A program made the translations under genes and the position numbers. The notes beneath the pieces were generated by a model. It did no database searches. It saw nothing but the letters and a program-made list of their open reading frames with translations, and was not told the DNA's origin. This document shows, piece after piece, positions 1 through 10,305 of a DNA stretch of 64,000 nt; the stretch's first letter is position 1, and every line of letters begins with the position of its first letter. This stretch comes from Ichthyophis bannanicus (lineage: Eukaryota > Chordata > Amphibia > Gymnophiona > Ichthyophiidae): positions 1,230,801,312 to 1,230,865,311 of the forward strand of contig CM066031.1 in the NCBI GenBank assembly GCA_033557465.1, given 5' to 3'.

Positions 1-2362
1 TGGTGGAACTCAGGAACTAGTGCGAGAAGTAACTGTTGGGGCTGCTTGGCAGTAGCAATCATAACATGATCACATTTGATTTATAAATGGTGGGACAACA
101 AGTAAATATACAATGAACTAGGCATTTAACATTCTAAAGGAGAGACTATGTTAAAATGAGGAAAATTGTTAAGAAAAAACTAAAAGGAGCAACTGCAAAG
201 ATTAAGAGTCGACATCAGATCTGGGTGTTATTTAAATATACTGTCTTGGAAGCCCAGTCCAGATATATTCCACACCCTTTAAGAAAGGTGGGAGGAAGGC
301 CAAATGACAGCCAGCCTGACTTAAAGGTGAGGTCAAAGAGACTGTTATAGCTATGAGAAAATATTTCAGAAAATGGGAAAGAGCCAAATGATGAAAATAG
401 GAAACATAAGTACTGGCAAGTGCAGGCAAAGAGAGAATTTGAAAAGAAGCTTGCCATGGAAGCAAAAACTCATAAAAACCTTTTCAAGAACATTCATAGC
501 AAAACACCTCTGAGAGAGCCAGTTGGACCATTAGATGATAGAAGGGTAAAAGGGGCACTAAGAGAGGACAAGGCCACAGCGGAGAGACAAAATGAATTCG
601 TTGCCTCAGTCTTTACTGAAGATGATGTAGGAAACTTACCCATCCCAAAATGATATGGAAAGGTGATGTATCAGAGGAATTGAAACAAATATCGATAAAT
701 AGGCAAGATGTATTACAGCTATTTGATAAACTAAAGAGCAGCAAATCACCTGGACGGATGGCATACATCCCAGGGTGCTGAAAGAACTGCAATATGTGAA
801 CTATGTAATAACTTAGTAATATGTGAACTATTCTCAAAATCATCTGTAGTACCAGAGGACTGGAAAGTGACCAATATAATGCCAATTTTCAAAAAGAGTT
901 CCAGGTGTGAGCTGGGAAACTACAGACCGGTGAGCCTGACATCAGTACCGGGCAAAACGGTAGAAACCATTATAAAGAATAAAATTAATGAACATGTGAA
1001 TAGTCATGGATTAATGGAAGGAAGCCAACATGGATTTAGCCAAGGAAAGTTGTCTCACCAATCTGTTATATTTTTTGAAGGTGTGAACAAACAGGTAGAT
1101 ACAGATAAGCCAGTTGATACAGTGTGTTTGGATTTTCAGAAAAGCTTTGACAAGGTCCCTCATGAGAGAGACCTGCAAAAATTAAAAAGTCATGGGATAG
1201 GAGGCAGTGTACTATTGTTAAAAAATAGAAAACAAAGAATAGGACTAAATGGACAATTTTCTAAATGGAGAAAGATGAATAGTAGAATACCCCAGGGATC
1301 TGTGCTGAGCCCGTTGTTTTTTAACATATTTATTAATGACCTGGTAATAAGAATATCGAATGAGGCGATCAAGTTTGCAGAGGACACAAAATTATTCAAA
1401 GCTATTAAAATGCAAGAGAATTGTGAAAAATTGCAAGGACTTAAAAATTGGGAGACTGAGCATTCAAATGGCATGATGGAATTTAATGTGGACAAGTACA
1501 AAGTTATGCATTTATGGAACAACCACCCAAACTTCAGTTACATGATGCAAGGTTCCACATTAGGAATCACCACTCAGGAAAAGAATCTGGGCATCATCGT
1601 GGATAGTACATTGAAACCCTCTGCCCAGTATGCAGCCATGACCAAGAAAACAAATAGAATACTAGGAATCATAAGGAAAGGAATAGAAAATAAAACCAAG
1701 GATATTATAGTACATCTGTATCACTACATGGTGCAACTGCACCTTGAATACTGTGTGCAATTCTGGTCACCGTATCTTAAAAAGAATATAGCAGAACTGG
1801 AAAAGGTAAAGAGAAAGGCGACCAAAATGATAACGGGGATGGAAGGATATTCCTATGAGGAAAGGTGTAAAAAGTTAAGGTTCTTCAACTGAGAAGAGAC
1901 ACGGCTGAGGGGAGATATGATAGAGGTCTATAAAAAATGAATGGAGTAGAACGGGTAAACATAGATCGGTTGTATACTCCTTCAAAAAGTAGAAAGACTA
2001 GGGAATACGCAAAGAAGCTACAATGTGACATGTTTAAGAATAATCTGAGAAGATATTTTTTCTCTCAGTGCATAATCAAACTCTGAAATTCATTACCGGA
2101 GGATGTAGTAAAAGCTGTTAGTGTAGCTGAGTTCAAAACAGGTTTGGAAGAGTTCCTAGAAGAAAAGTACAGAAACCATTATTAAAGAAGACTGGGGAAA
2201 TCCACTGCTTACCCATAGGACAAGCAGAATAGAATGTGTATATCTTTGGGAAACAGACAGGTACTCGAGATCTGGAATGGAATGGCCACTGTTGGAAACA
2301 GGATATTGGGCTTGATGGATCCTTGGTCTGATCCAATATGGCATATATTATGTTCTTATGTC
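1..2362 (+). mobile_element. CR1-family LINE, 5'-truncated by the window edge
   Basis: Plus-strand sequence with the CR1 order: the tail of the endonuclease/linker region (1-860), reverse transcriptase (867-1892) and a degraded 3' part ending near 2362 with the CR1-type tail (gatccttggtctgatccaat, then atgttcttatg). The same 3' tail is found inverted at 59845 and the same 5' stretch is found at 50890-51100, so three copies of one family lie in the window. Several in-frame stops follow 1892. The element abuts a DIRS RT fragment from about 2390, so it probably inserted into that element or replaced its 5' half. Confidence 0.85.
867..1892 (+). pseudogene. CR1 reverse transcriptase (open but inactive-looking)
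   Basis: A 341-codon open frame with the LINE RT order: NYRPVSLTSVPGK, then LDFQKSFDKVPHE, RIPQGSVLSPLFFNIFINDL, the active-site box and the C-terminal CR1 segment HLEYCVQFWSP. The catalytic box reads F-A-E-D instead of the usual F-A-D-D, so the first catalytic Asp is changed to Glu. The frame ends with a stop at LRFFN, before the usual C-terminal residues. The upstream part of ORF2 continues in another frame at 420-653 (residues such as LREPVGPLDD). This is a decayed copy. Confidence 0.85.
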
Positions 2363-2389
2363 GTCACTAAATGTCTCAGTCATCATAAC

Positions 2390-4885
2390 ATTTCTATGCA
2401 AACTGAGTGTGCACTTTTCCCTATTTTTACGATTGGCTGTTCAAGAGCATATCCCCGGAAGGAACCTGCAAATCTATACATCCAGGTGATGGAGTTGCTA
2501 GGGTTAGTCATAAATTACCTCAAGCCAAATTTAAATCTGCGACGTCAACTAGAATTCATAGAAGCTCTGCTAGACACAATTCAGGTGAAAAGGCATTTTT
2601 TCCAAAAGGCAGACTCACAAGGTTGGTTGCTATCGTGGAAAAAGTTCACAATGGTCAGTAGACATCAGTGAGCACATGTTGAAAATGTTAGGCCACATGG
2701 CATCAAGTGTACACACAACACTATGGCATGCCTCCAGATGATACAAGCTCAGTGGACCTTGTGCTCAGTGTGGACCCAGGCCACTCACAGGCTCTGGAAT
2801 GTAATTTCTGTCAGAGGTCTGCTCCAGGACTCTCTGACCTGGTGGACAATTCATTCCAATCTGGCCAAAGGAATTATTTTCCAAGTTCCTCCTTACCAAA
2901 ACGTATTCACAACGGATATGTCCAAAATGGGCTGGTGAGCCCATGTAGCTGGGTCCCACACTCAGGGTCTATGATCTTCCCAGGAGAGTCTTTATCAGAT
3001 CAATTTCATGGAACCGAGAGCAATTTTGAACACTCTAAATGTGTTCAGAAATTGGTAAAGACAATAAAATTCTGATGATTCAGAAGGGCAACCAGGAAGC
3101 CATGTACTACATCAACAAGCAGAGAGGAACAGGATTGTACATCCTGTATTGGGGGACAATCAGAATGTAGAACTGGGCTGCCTCTCAGAGCCACTTACTT
3201 GACTGGAGAAGACAATGTCCTGGCAGACAGGATGATTTGTGTGCTCCAACCTCACATGTGAACCCTGGACATGGCAGTGGCCTCCAGTATATTTCAGGAG
3301 TGGGACATCCCTGTCAAAGACCTATTTATTTGACACTCTGCAGAAAGACAAACATCTCAATTCTGCTCCAGGAGAGGGACACATGGCAAACTAGCCTTGG
3401 ATGTCTTCCTCTTAGATGGGGGGGTGGGGGTCTGCCATATACCTCTTATAGCAAAAGCTCTCCTGAAATTCAGGGATGACAGAGGCACCATGATTCTCAC
3501 AGCACTGCACTGATTCCAACAGCCATGGCTTCCTTTGCTCCTGGAGCTATCAGTCAAGGAGCCTATTTGGTCAGTCACTTCGCCAACACTGATCATACAG
3601 CAGCAAGGATGGATGTTGCATCCCAACATCTAGTCGCTAGTCCTCATGGCTGGGACGCTGAGAGGCCAACACAGTCCTCTTTGAAAGTGCCAGTTGATAT
3701 AGCCACCATCTTTTTGGCTTCCAAGAGAGATTCCACTTGGTGGTCTCACAGTTTCAAATGGAAGAGATTTGCCATCTGGTGTGAGGGAAAGGCCCTAGAT
3801 CCTTTTACCTGTCCCACAAACTACCTGAATACTTTCCACATTTGTTGGAGTCTAGTTTAAAAAGAAACTCAGTAAGGGTCCTCCTCAGTACAACTGGCGC
3901 ATACCACCGCCATGTAGAAGGAAAGTCCATCTTTCTAAAGTCTTTAGTTGCTCACTTTATATAGTGCTTGCTTCTTTCGAAGCTTCAAATCAAGCCACCC
4001 ACACAGTCTTGGGACCTCCCTGTTATTTTAACTCAACTGAAGAAAGCTCCTTTTGAGCCACTAGATATCTCTGGACCAAAGTATTTGCCCTGGAAGATCT
4101 TGTAAGTTCGGTATGCAGAATCAGTGAATGCCGGGCTCTTGTAATTAACCCAATCTATGAAAAGTTTATAAGGATGAAATTAGCATCCAAAGTTCCTGCC
4201 TAAGGTGGTATCAGAATTCCACCTTAATCAGTCAATTGTCCTGCCAATATTTTTTCCCAGGTCTCACGCTCACAGAGGGGAAAGCACACTGCATACACTG
4301 GACTACAAGAGGGCTTTGGACTTCTATCTGGCGTGGACTAAACCCCTTAGCAAATTCACCCAACTTCGTATCTTTTGATCCCAGCAAGTTGGAAGCTGCC
4401 ACTGGAAAATGTACACTAACTGGTTAGTAGACTGCATCTCCTTTGCTTATGCCCAGGCAGGCTTGACCCTGAAGGTCATGTCACAGCTCATGTCACAGAC
4501 ATGGCTGCATCGGTGGCCCACTAGAGGTCAGCCTCCATGGAGGGGATATAAAGGGCCATGATGTGGATCTTGGTCCACATATTCACTTCATATACTATTT
4601 AGAAAGACACCTATGTGACAGTAAATTTGGTCAATCTGTTCTTAGAAATCTGATTGGAGAATATAATCCAACTCCATCCACCTTGGCCCATTTCTTTCTG
4701 TTCAGGCTGTTTGTCAAAAACAAAACAAAATGGTTTAAGGGCCAATAAAAACAGTTCATGAATGTCTGCTGTTGCAACACTGATTTTCTTTCCCCTTTTT
4801 CTTTGGAGGCAGCCTGTAGCTATGGATTCCCACAGAAGGGGAGATGGAAGGATTGTGAGAACTTATCCTGCTGTCCACAGAGAAA
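2390..4885 (+). mobile_element. Decayed DIRS-like element (older lineage), RT to YR part
   Basis: Translation in several plus-strand frames follows the DIRS protein order of the better copies in the window. It runs through an RT box region (FPYFYDWLF where intact copies have FPYLDDWLI, about 2410-2450), LEFIEALLDTIQ (2545-2580), LGHMASSVH (2685-2715), MYYINKQRGTG (RNase H, about 3100), SFKWKRFAIWC (start of the recombinase, about 3745) and SKFGQSVLRNL at the recombinase end (about 4625-4655). Stops and frameshifts are frequent. The element is 5'-truncated at the CR1 boundary. Its 3' part, beyond its internal complementary region, resumes at 10470 after a younger DIRS insertion. Confidence 0.75.
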
Positions 4886-4888
4886 GCA
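4845..4888 (+). repeat. Left half of the old DIRS internal complementary region (split)
   Basis: The sequence ggattgtgagaacttatcct continuing to agaaagca is the inverse of 10485-10530 (ctttctgtggacagcaggat, then ttctcacaatcc). Without the 5.6-kb insert, the two halves would meet as the palindrome-like junction expected of a DIRS internal complementary region, placed just after the recombinase gene as usual. The insertion point is at the junction trinucleotide (GCA at 4886-4888). Confidence 0.75.
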
Positions 4889-4910
4889 CAGTTACTTACC
4901 TGTAACAGGT

Positions 4911-5073
4911 GATCTCTGGGAACAGCAGGAATTAGTCCTCACATATGGGTACGTCGGTACCGACGGAGCCCGTGCGGGAAAGCTCCCCAGCTTCTTAGAA
5001 TAGAAGCTTTTGGGACCTCCCACTGCACATGCGCACTGCCTTCCCGCCTTCCTGAACAGCTCTCCTCAGTTTC
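4911..5073 (+). repeat. DIRS copy 1 inverted terminal repeat, left (element 3' side)
   Basis: The sequence is the inverse complement of 10306-10469 apart from a few differences near the tip. It contains the perfect palindrome CGTCGGTACCGACG. The outermost 25 bases (4886-4910) are unique to this end and are repeated, inverted, in the internal complementary region. Confidence 0.9.
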
Positions 5074-5154
5074 GAGTTTATAGCTGAGTCAACAGAGAGA
5101 GGACAGGAAGATAGATAGATAAAAGATACAACTCCTAGGGGAGGTGGGTGGGTT

Positions 5155-5258
5155 GTGAGGACTAATTCCTGCTGTTCCCAGAGATCACCTGTTACAGGTA
5201 AGTAACTGTGCTATCTCCAGGAACAAGCAGGAATAAGTCCTCACATATGGGGACTCCC
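5155..5258. repeat. DIRS copy 1 internal complementary region (ICR)
   Basis: The first half (to 5211) is the inverse complement of the left tip. The second half (5212-5258) is the inverse complement of the right tip. They meet at TGC|TATCTCC, which reads GGAGATA|GCA on the other strand, so the ICR records both element ends joined. In DIRS elements this region is thought to template completion of a circular DNA intermediate. A CAG|GTAAGT sequence is present at 5195-5203. Confidence 0.9.
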
Positions 5259-5346
5259 TAGCTTAGATGCATGGGATCCCCTGTAAAGGTTCGCCATCTT
5301 CGTATGGATCTCAGGCATCCATTCTGGGAAGGTGGGCAGGAGTTGT

Positions 5347-7248
5347 TTAGGAATGGAACAGGTGCTTGAGGACAGCCTGGCCAAACAAGGCATCCCGGCG
5401 GGAGTCCTTGTCCAAACAGTAATGGGCTGTGAAGGTATGAACCGAGGCCCAGGTAGCGGCTCGACAGATCTGATCTATGGAAACAGAGTGCAGATGAGCC
5501 ATAGAAGTTGCCATGGCCCTCACATTGTGAGCAGTGACATGGCCTTCCAGAGAAATGTTTTTGCTCTGGTAAGCAAAAGAAATACACTGAGCAATCCAAT
5601 TGGAAAGTGTACGCTTGGAGACTGGAAGTCCCAAATGGGAAGGATCAAAGGCCACAAAAAGTTGAGAAGACTTTCGATGTGGCTGAGTCCTATTAAGGTA
5701 AAAAGCGAGAGCTCTTTTACAATCCAGAGTATGAAGGTTCCTCTCTGCATTGGATGCATGAGGAGCTGGAAAAAAGACAGGTAGATATACCTCTTGATTA
5801 AGATGAAAAGGCGAGACCACTTTAGGCATAAAGTGGGGATTCGTCCTAAGGACAACCTTATCATGATGAAATCTTGTGTAAGGTGGATTAGCCACTAAAG
5901 CCTGCAGCTCACTGATGCGGCGAGCCGAAGTGATTGCAATGAGGAAGATGACCTTCCAGGAAAGAAATTTCAAGGAGGTGGAAAACATTGGCTCAAAAGG
6001 TGGCTTCATAAGTTGACCGAGCACTAGATTCAAATCCCATGCGACCGGGGGTGGTCTGATGGGAGGTTTAGTGAGAGTCAGGCCTCTCATGAATCTTGCA
6101 ACAAGAGGATGAGAGGAGATAGGTTGTCCATTTATATGTTGCAAGGATGCTGCAATAGCACTTAAATGGACTCTTACCGAATTCGTCTTGAGGCCTGCAT
6201 TGGATAGATGCAGGAGATAATCAAGAAGAGAATTCAAAGGAAGTGCCAGAGGGTCAAGACCCTGCTGAGCACACCAAATGGAAAAACGTTTCCATTTGAA
6301 AGCATAGGAACGCCTGGTAGAGGGTTTCCTAGAGGCAGAAAGGATATCTTTCACTGGTTGGGAAAGATGAAAGTCTTGAAGGCTTAAGCCTTCAGTAACC
6401 AAGCACTGAGGTGAAGGGATTTGGGGTTTGGGTGCCACAAAGTCCCCTCCTCCTGAGACAGGAGGTCTGGCGCAGCTCCCAGATCCAAGTAGGATCCCTG
6501 GGAGAGCTGTAGAAGTAGAGGGAACCACACTTGGCGTGGCCAGCGTGGAGCTATGAGGATCATAGTTCCATGATCCCTCTGGAGTTTGAACAGAGTCTTG
6601 GGAATCAAAGGAATGGGTGGAAAGGCATATAGGAATGCCTGACTCCAATTCAGGAGAAAGGCGTCCGTAGCCTGAGCTCCCTGACACGGAGTTCTGGAAC
6701 AGAACCGGGGAAGTTTGGCATTCCACGGACTTGCAAAGAGGTCTATGTCCGGGGTCCCCCATTCCTGAAAGATTCGGTTTATTTGGTCCAAATGTAGGGA
6801 CCATTCGTGTGGCAGCAGAACTCGACTGAGCCTGTCTGCCCGAGAGTTTTGAACTCCTGGGAGATACACTGCTAGCAGGTGAATCTGATGCTCTCTGGCG
6901 AAGGCCCATAGTCTTAGAGCTTCGTTGCAAAGCGACAGAGAGCCCGTCCCTCCTTGTTTGTTTATGTAAAACATGGCCACCTGATTGTCCGTCTGAACTA
7001 GGACAGTGAGGTTGGCTAGGAGGGAGTGGAAGACCTTGAGGGCAAGGTAAATTGCTCGCAGTTCCAGAAGATTGATATGAAGGGTGGTCTCCTGTAGAGA
7101 CCAAGTGCCCTGAGTGGAGAGAGTTTGCAGATGGGCTCCCCACCCTGTTTGGGAGGCATCTGTTGTGAGGGTTGCTTGGGGTAGCAATGGTTGAAATGGA
7201 GCCCCCAACAACAGATTCTTGGTGGAAGTCCACCAGTGGAGGGACCAA
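5347..7248 (-). CDS. DIRS copy 1 tyrosine recombinase (integrase role)
   Basis: A 633-codon open frame. The domain-like part begins near 6400 with an N-terminal SAM-like core-binding segment (KPSTRRSYAFKWKRFSIWC, SVRVHLSAIAASL). The catalytic domain follows: Arg in TSARRISELQAL, the H-x-x-R box as AHNVRAMA, and the nucleophile Tyr in HTFTAHYCLDKDSRRD. It ends at FGQAVLKHLF before the ICR. In DIRS elements this enzyme inserts the circular DNA by strand exchange, so long target duplications are absent. The true start is unclear because the frame is open upstream through the whole RNase H gene. Confidence 0.9.
   Translation of the reverse strand: MVPPLVDFHQESVVGGSISTIATPSNPHNRCLPNRVGSPSANSLHSGHLVSTGDHPSYQSSGTASNLPCPQGLPLPPSQPHCPSSDGQSGGHVLHKQTRRDGLSVALQRSSKTMGLRQRASDSPASSVSPRSSKLSGRQAQSSSAATRMVPTFGPNKPNLSGMGDPGHRPLCKSVECQTSPVLFQNSVSGSSGYGRLSPELESGIPICLSTHSFDSQDSVQTPEGSWNYDPHSSTLATPSVVPSTSTALPGILLGSGSCARPPVSGGGDFVAPKPQIPSPQCLVTEGLSLQDFHLSQPVKDILSASRKPSTRRSYAFKWKRFSIWCAQQGLDPLALPLNSLLDYLLHLSNAGLKTNSVRVHLSAIAASLQHINGQPISSHPLVARFMRGLTLTKPPIRPPPVAWDLNLVLGQLMKPPFEPMFSTSLKFLSWKVIFLIAITSARRISELQALVANPPYTRFHHDKVVLRTNPHFMPKVVSPFHLNQEVYLPVFFPAPHASNAERNLHTLDCKRALAFYLNRTQPHRKSSQLFVAFDPSHLGLPVSKRTLSNWIAQCISFAYQSKNISLEGHVTAHNVRAMATSMAHLHSVSIDQICRAATWASVHTFTAHYCLDKDSRRDALFGQAVLKHLFHS
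6384..7245 (-). CDS. DIRS copy 1 RNase H and C-terminal extension (separated by a frameshift)
   Basis: Continues RT in another frame. The four RNase H acidic positions are visible: TTDASQTGWGAHL (D), INLLELRAIYLAL (E), VLVQTDNQVAMFY (D) and NSRADRLSR (D). It then runs through EWGTPDIDLFASPWNAK and ILIAPRWPRQVWFPLL to a stop at 6384. The last 460 bases or so overlap the recombinase frame. It hybridises functionally with the upstream RT, to remove RNA during first-strand synthesis, as in the family. The frame is open upstream to 8219, but that part is a shadow of RT. Confidence 0.88.
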
Positions 7249-10111
7249 ACAGACGATCGGAGGTTTGTATTTGGTCTGAGAGCGCTCCTGACGCCTGAGT
7301 CCACTGAGTGGCCAGGGTCCATTGAGCTGCTCTCATATGAAGACGAGCATAGGGCACCACATGCACTGTGGAGGCCATATGACCCAGTAGGCGTAGCATT
7401 TCCCTGGCTGTCAAGTGAGTGCTGGACTGAGCTTGGGAGGCCAAACTCAGGAGGCGCTGGCCTCGAACATGTGGAAGGTAGGCCCTTGCAGTGATGGTGT
7501 CCAACTGGGCCCCTATGAATTCTAGAGATTGAGTAGGGATGAGTTGGGACTTGGGAAGGTTTACTACCAGTCCCAGATACTGCAAAAGGCTCCTTGTGTG
7601 GTCCAGGGAAATCTGGGCCTGTGACTGAGTTGGAGCTCGGATGAGCCAGTCGTCCAGATATGGGAAGACAAAGATTCCCATGCCTCTTAGAAATGCGGCT
7701 ACGACTGCCATGCATTTTGTGAATACTCTTGGAGCAGAGGCTAGACCGAAGGGGAGTACTCTGTATTGGAAATGTTTTCCCTGAAACAGAAAGCGAAGAT
7801 ACTTTCTGTGGGATGGATGGATGAGTATATGTGTATACGCATTCTGTAGGTCTAGAGAACAAAGCCAGTCCTGACCCTGGAGGTAAGGAAGGAGAATGCC
7901 GAGAGACAGCATTTTGAATTTCTCCTTGAAGAGAAATTTGTTCAATTCTCTCAGATCTAGGATTGGTCTGAATCCCCCTGTCTTCTTTGGAATGAGAAAA
8001 TAAGGGGAGTAGAAACCGGACCCTTGTTGAGGAAGAGGAACCTCTTCTATGGCCCCTTGGGCAAGAAGAGAGGAAACCTCTTGACCCAACAGGGTTAGGA
8101 GAGATGGGGGAGAATTGAATGGTCTCACCATATGATGGGGAGGAAGGCTGGAGAAATGAAGTTTGTAACCCTCTCGAATGATAGAGAGGGTCCATTGTTC
8201 TGTTGTGATTTGTTCCCATCTGGGAGCAAAGTGAACCAACCTTCCGGGTATGGTGAGAGGTTCTGGTTGTGTTAGAACCAGAAGTGGCAAGTTCCCTAGG
8301 AGCAAGTCAAAACCCCTGAGGGTTGGAGCCTGCTGAGCTACAGTAGCTGCTGCAGGCTTAGCTCGCGCTTGTTTGGATTGCTGACGCTTAGCAGTATAGC
8401 GAGGTTGAGAAGACTGCTGGCCAGTATTTGAAGCAACTCTGGCCTTCTTATAGTAAGGCCTTTTAAAAGACTTTTTCTTAGTAGGAATTGAAGTGGACTT
8501 TGAAAGTCTTTCCAAGGTGGCATTTTCAGCATCCATCTGGGTGGCTTTGATTTGCCACTCTTCCCCAAATAAGTTCTCACCTGTACAGGGCAGATTCCGT
8601 AAGCCATCTAGAACCCAAGGTTCCAGATCAGAGGCCTGGAGCCAAGCAAGACGTCGGGCTGCAAAAGCAATGCCCGAAGCCCTACTGGCTCCCTCAAAGG
8701 AATCATATGCTGCCCTATTAGAGAACTTAGAAACCTCTAAGAGTTGTTTCACTAGGGAAAGGAATCCCTGCTTTTTATCCTCAGGGATAAAGGGGGCAAA
8801 ATGCCGCACCTTTTTGGCAAGTTCCTCCAGGAACATGCCCATATAGAGACTGTAGGAATTAATCCTGGCTATAAGCATACTAGCCTGGAAAATTTTCCTA
8901 CCAAAAGAGTCCAAAGTCTTACATTCCCGTCCTGGAGGGGTGGAAGAGTGCCTTTTGGTACTCCTAATCTTCTTCATTGCAGACTTCACCACAATAGAGT
9001 GGTGGGGCAATTGAGTCTTTTGGAAACCAGGAGAAGGAGGGACCCTATACATGGTGTCCAACCTACGGGAATAAGGAGACAAAGTCAAAGGATTTTCCCA
9101 GAAATCCATCAGTTGTTCTTGAAGGATTTCATGGATAGGCAGGGTAACTGCCTCCTTAGGGGCCTTTGAGTATCCCAAAATATCCAGTTTTTTGGATCTG
9201 GGTTCCTTTTCAGAGGATGTGGTAATAGAAAGGGCTGTAGCCATATCTAAAACAAAGTCCTGGAAGGACAAATCCTCTGGAGGGGACATTCTCCTTTTAG
9301 GAGAAGAGGGCTCCTCAGGTAAGTTGAGTGAAAACTCAGCAGAATCATCAGAGGAGTGAAAATCCTCAGAGGAATCGGTGCTTTCCTCTAACGCACGATA
9401 CGCGTACCGATCGGTATCGATATCGGGCGTATCGGGTATGGAACCGGTATGGAGCGAAAGCCCATACGGTACCGACTTGCGTTTAGAGGTGGACGGCCTC
9501 GATACCGGCATGGCGGACGATACCGGTATCGGGCCCGGAACCGCTGAAAGCGGAACCGATGGCGTTGCAGCTTTAATGAAAGCCATGACGGCCTGCTGCA
9601 TGGACTGTACAGTATCGCCCATGGACGCCATAGCTGCCTGGATGTCGGTACCGGAGTGACCCGGTACCCCAGAGCAGGCTAACAGGTGATCTGTCGAGGC
9701 CGTAGCATCGATATCAACCTGAGACCCCTGAATTGGCGTTTTTGGAAGTTGGACTTCCCGCCGGGGTTGTTTGGCTGGGGCAGGGTCCTCAAGTTCTAAG
9801 CTAAGAGCCTCTCGATGCTTTGAAGGAGATTTGCTCTTTGAGGACTTGCCCACAGAAGGTTTGGTTACCTGAGATCCATCCGGAGAAGAAGACCTGGATG
9901 ACTGTGATGCTGTATTCTCTGAAGCAAACAGCACATGGAATTTGTTGGCCCGGTTCTGCAGCCCACGTTTAGACATGTGGGAGCAAGATGGGCAGTCCGG
10001 TATGGAATGGTCAGGCCCCAAACATTTCAGACACCATTCATGGGTGTCTGTGACTGAAATAACAGCATTACATTTGGTACACTTCTTAAATCCAGGGGCT
10101 GGCTTCTCCAT
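7016..10111 (-). CDS. DIRS copy 1 gag-RT, one open frame of 1031 codons
   Basis: Starts at MEKPAPGF with a cysteine-rich module (CTKC, WCLKC, then H and CPSC) that probably binds nucleic acid. A Ser-rich and Asp/Tyr-rich stretch follows, then a conserved central gag part (PGFQKTQLPHHSIVVKSAMK, WLQASDLEPWVLDG, CTGENLFGE). RT follows without a stop: GFYSPYFLIPKKTGGFRPIL, DLQNAYTHILIHP and the catalytic FPYLDDWLI near residue 817. The last real residues are at about 7247. Beyond this the frame is a shadow caused by a missing T in a T-run, compared with copy 2. In many DIRS elements gag and RT are separate, so the fused frame is notable. Confidence 0.88.
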   Translation of the reverse strand: MEKPAPGFKKCTKCNAVISVTDTHEWCLKCLGPDHSIPDCPSCSHMSKRGLQNRANKFHVLFASENTASQSSRSSSPDGSQVTKPSVGKSSKSKSPSKHREALSLELEDPAPAKQPRREVQLPKTPIQGSQVDIDATASTDHLLACSGVPGHSGTDIQAAMASMGDTVQSMQQAVMAFIKAATPSVPLSAVPGPIPVSSAMPVSRPSTSKRKSVPYGLSLHTGSIPDTPDIDTDRYAYRALEESTDSSEDFHSSDDSAEFSLNLPEEPSSPKRRMSPPEDLSFQDFVLDMATALSITTSSEKEPRSKKLDILGYSKAPKEAVTLPIHEILQEQLMDFWENPLTLSPYSRRLDTMYRVPPSPGFQKTQLPHHSIVVKSAMKKIRSTKRHSSTPPGRECKTLDSFGRKIFQASMLIARINSYSLYMGMFLEELAKKVRHFAPFIPEDKKQGFLSLVKQLLEVSKFSNRAAYDSFEGASRASGIAFAARRLAWLQASDLEPWVLDGLRNLPCTGENLFGEEWQIKATQMDAENATLERLSKSTSIPTKKKSFKRPYYKKARVASNTGQQSSQPRYTAKRQQSKQARAKPAAATVAQQAPTLRGFDLLLGNLPLLVLTQPEPLTIPGRLVHFAPRWEQITTEQWTLSIIREGYKLHFSSLPPHHMVRPFNSPPSLLTLLGQEVSSLLAQGAIEEVPLPQQGSGFYSPYFLIPKKTGGFRPILDLRELNKFLFKEKFKMLSLGILLPYLQGQDWLCSLDLQNAYTHILIHPSHRKYLRFLFQGKHFQYRVLPFGLASAPRVFTKCMAVVAAFLRGMGIFVFPYLDDWLIRAPTQSQAQISLDHTRSLLQYLGLVVNLPKSQLIPTQSLEFIGAQLDTITARAYLPHVRGQRLLSLASQAQSSTHLTAREMLRLLGHMASTVHVVPYARLHMRAAQWTLATQWTQASGALSDQIQTSDRLFGPSTGGLPPRICCWGLHFNHCYPKQPSQQMPPKQGGEPICKLSPLRALGLYRRPPFISIFWNCEQFTLPSRSSTPS

Positions 10112-10305
10112 GAGGAGAAATTGAGTAGGCCGAGAGGCCTCTCTGAAGTGACCAAAAAGCTAAAAAATAAGAAAAAAGAATTATAATTTTTTAAAGAAAG
10201 AAAGAAAAGACCGGCGATACCGGTATCGGGGTCTAAAGAAACAAATAAAATAACAATTTCTTCAGCGGTGACAGGAACACGACCTGCTGGCTCCGCGGAA
10301 AAAGA

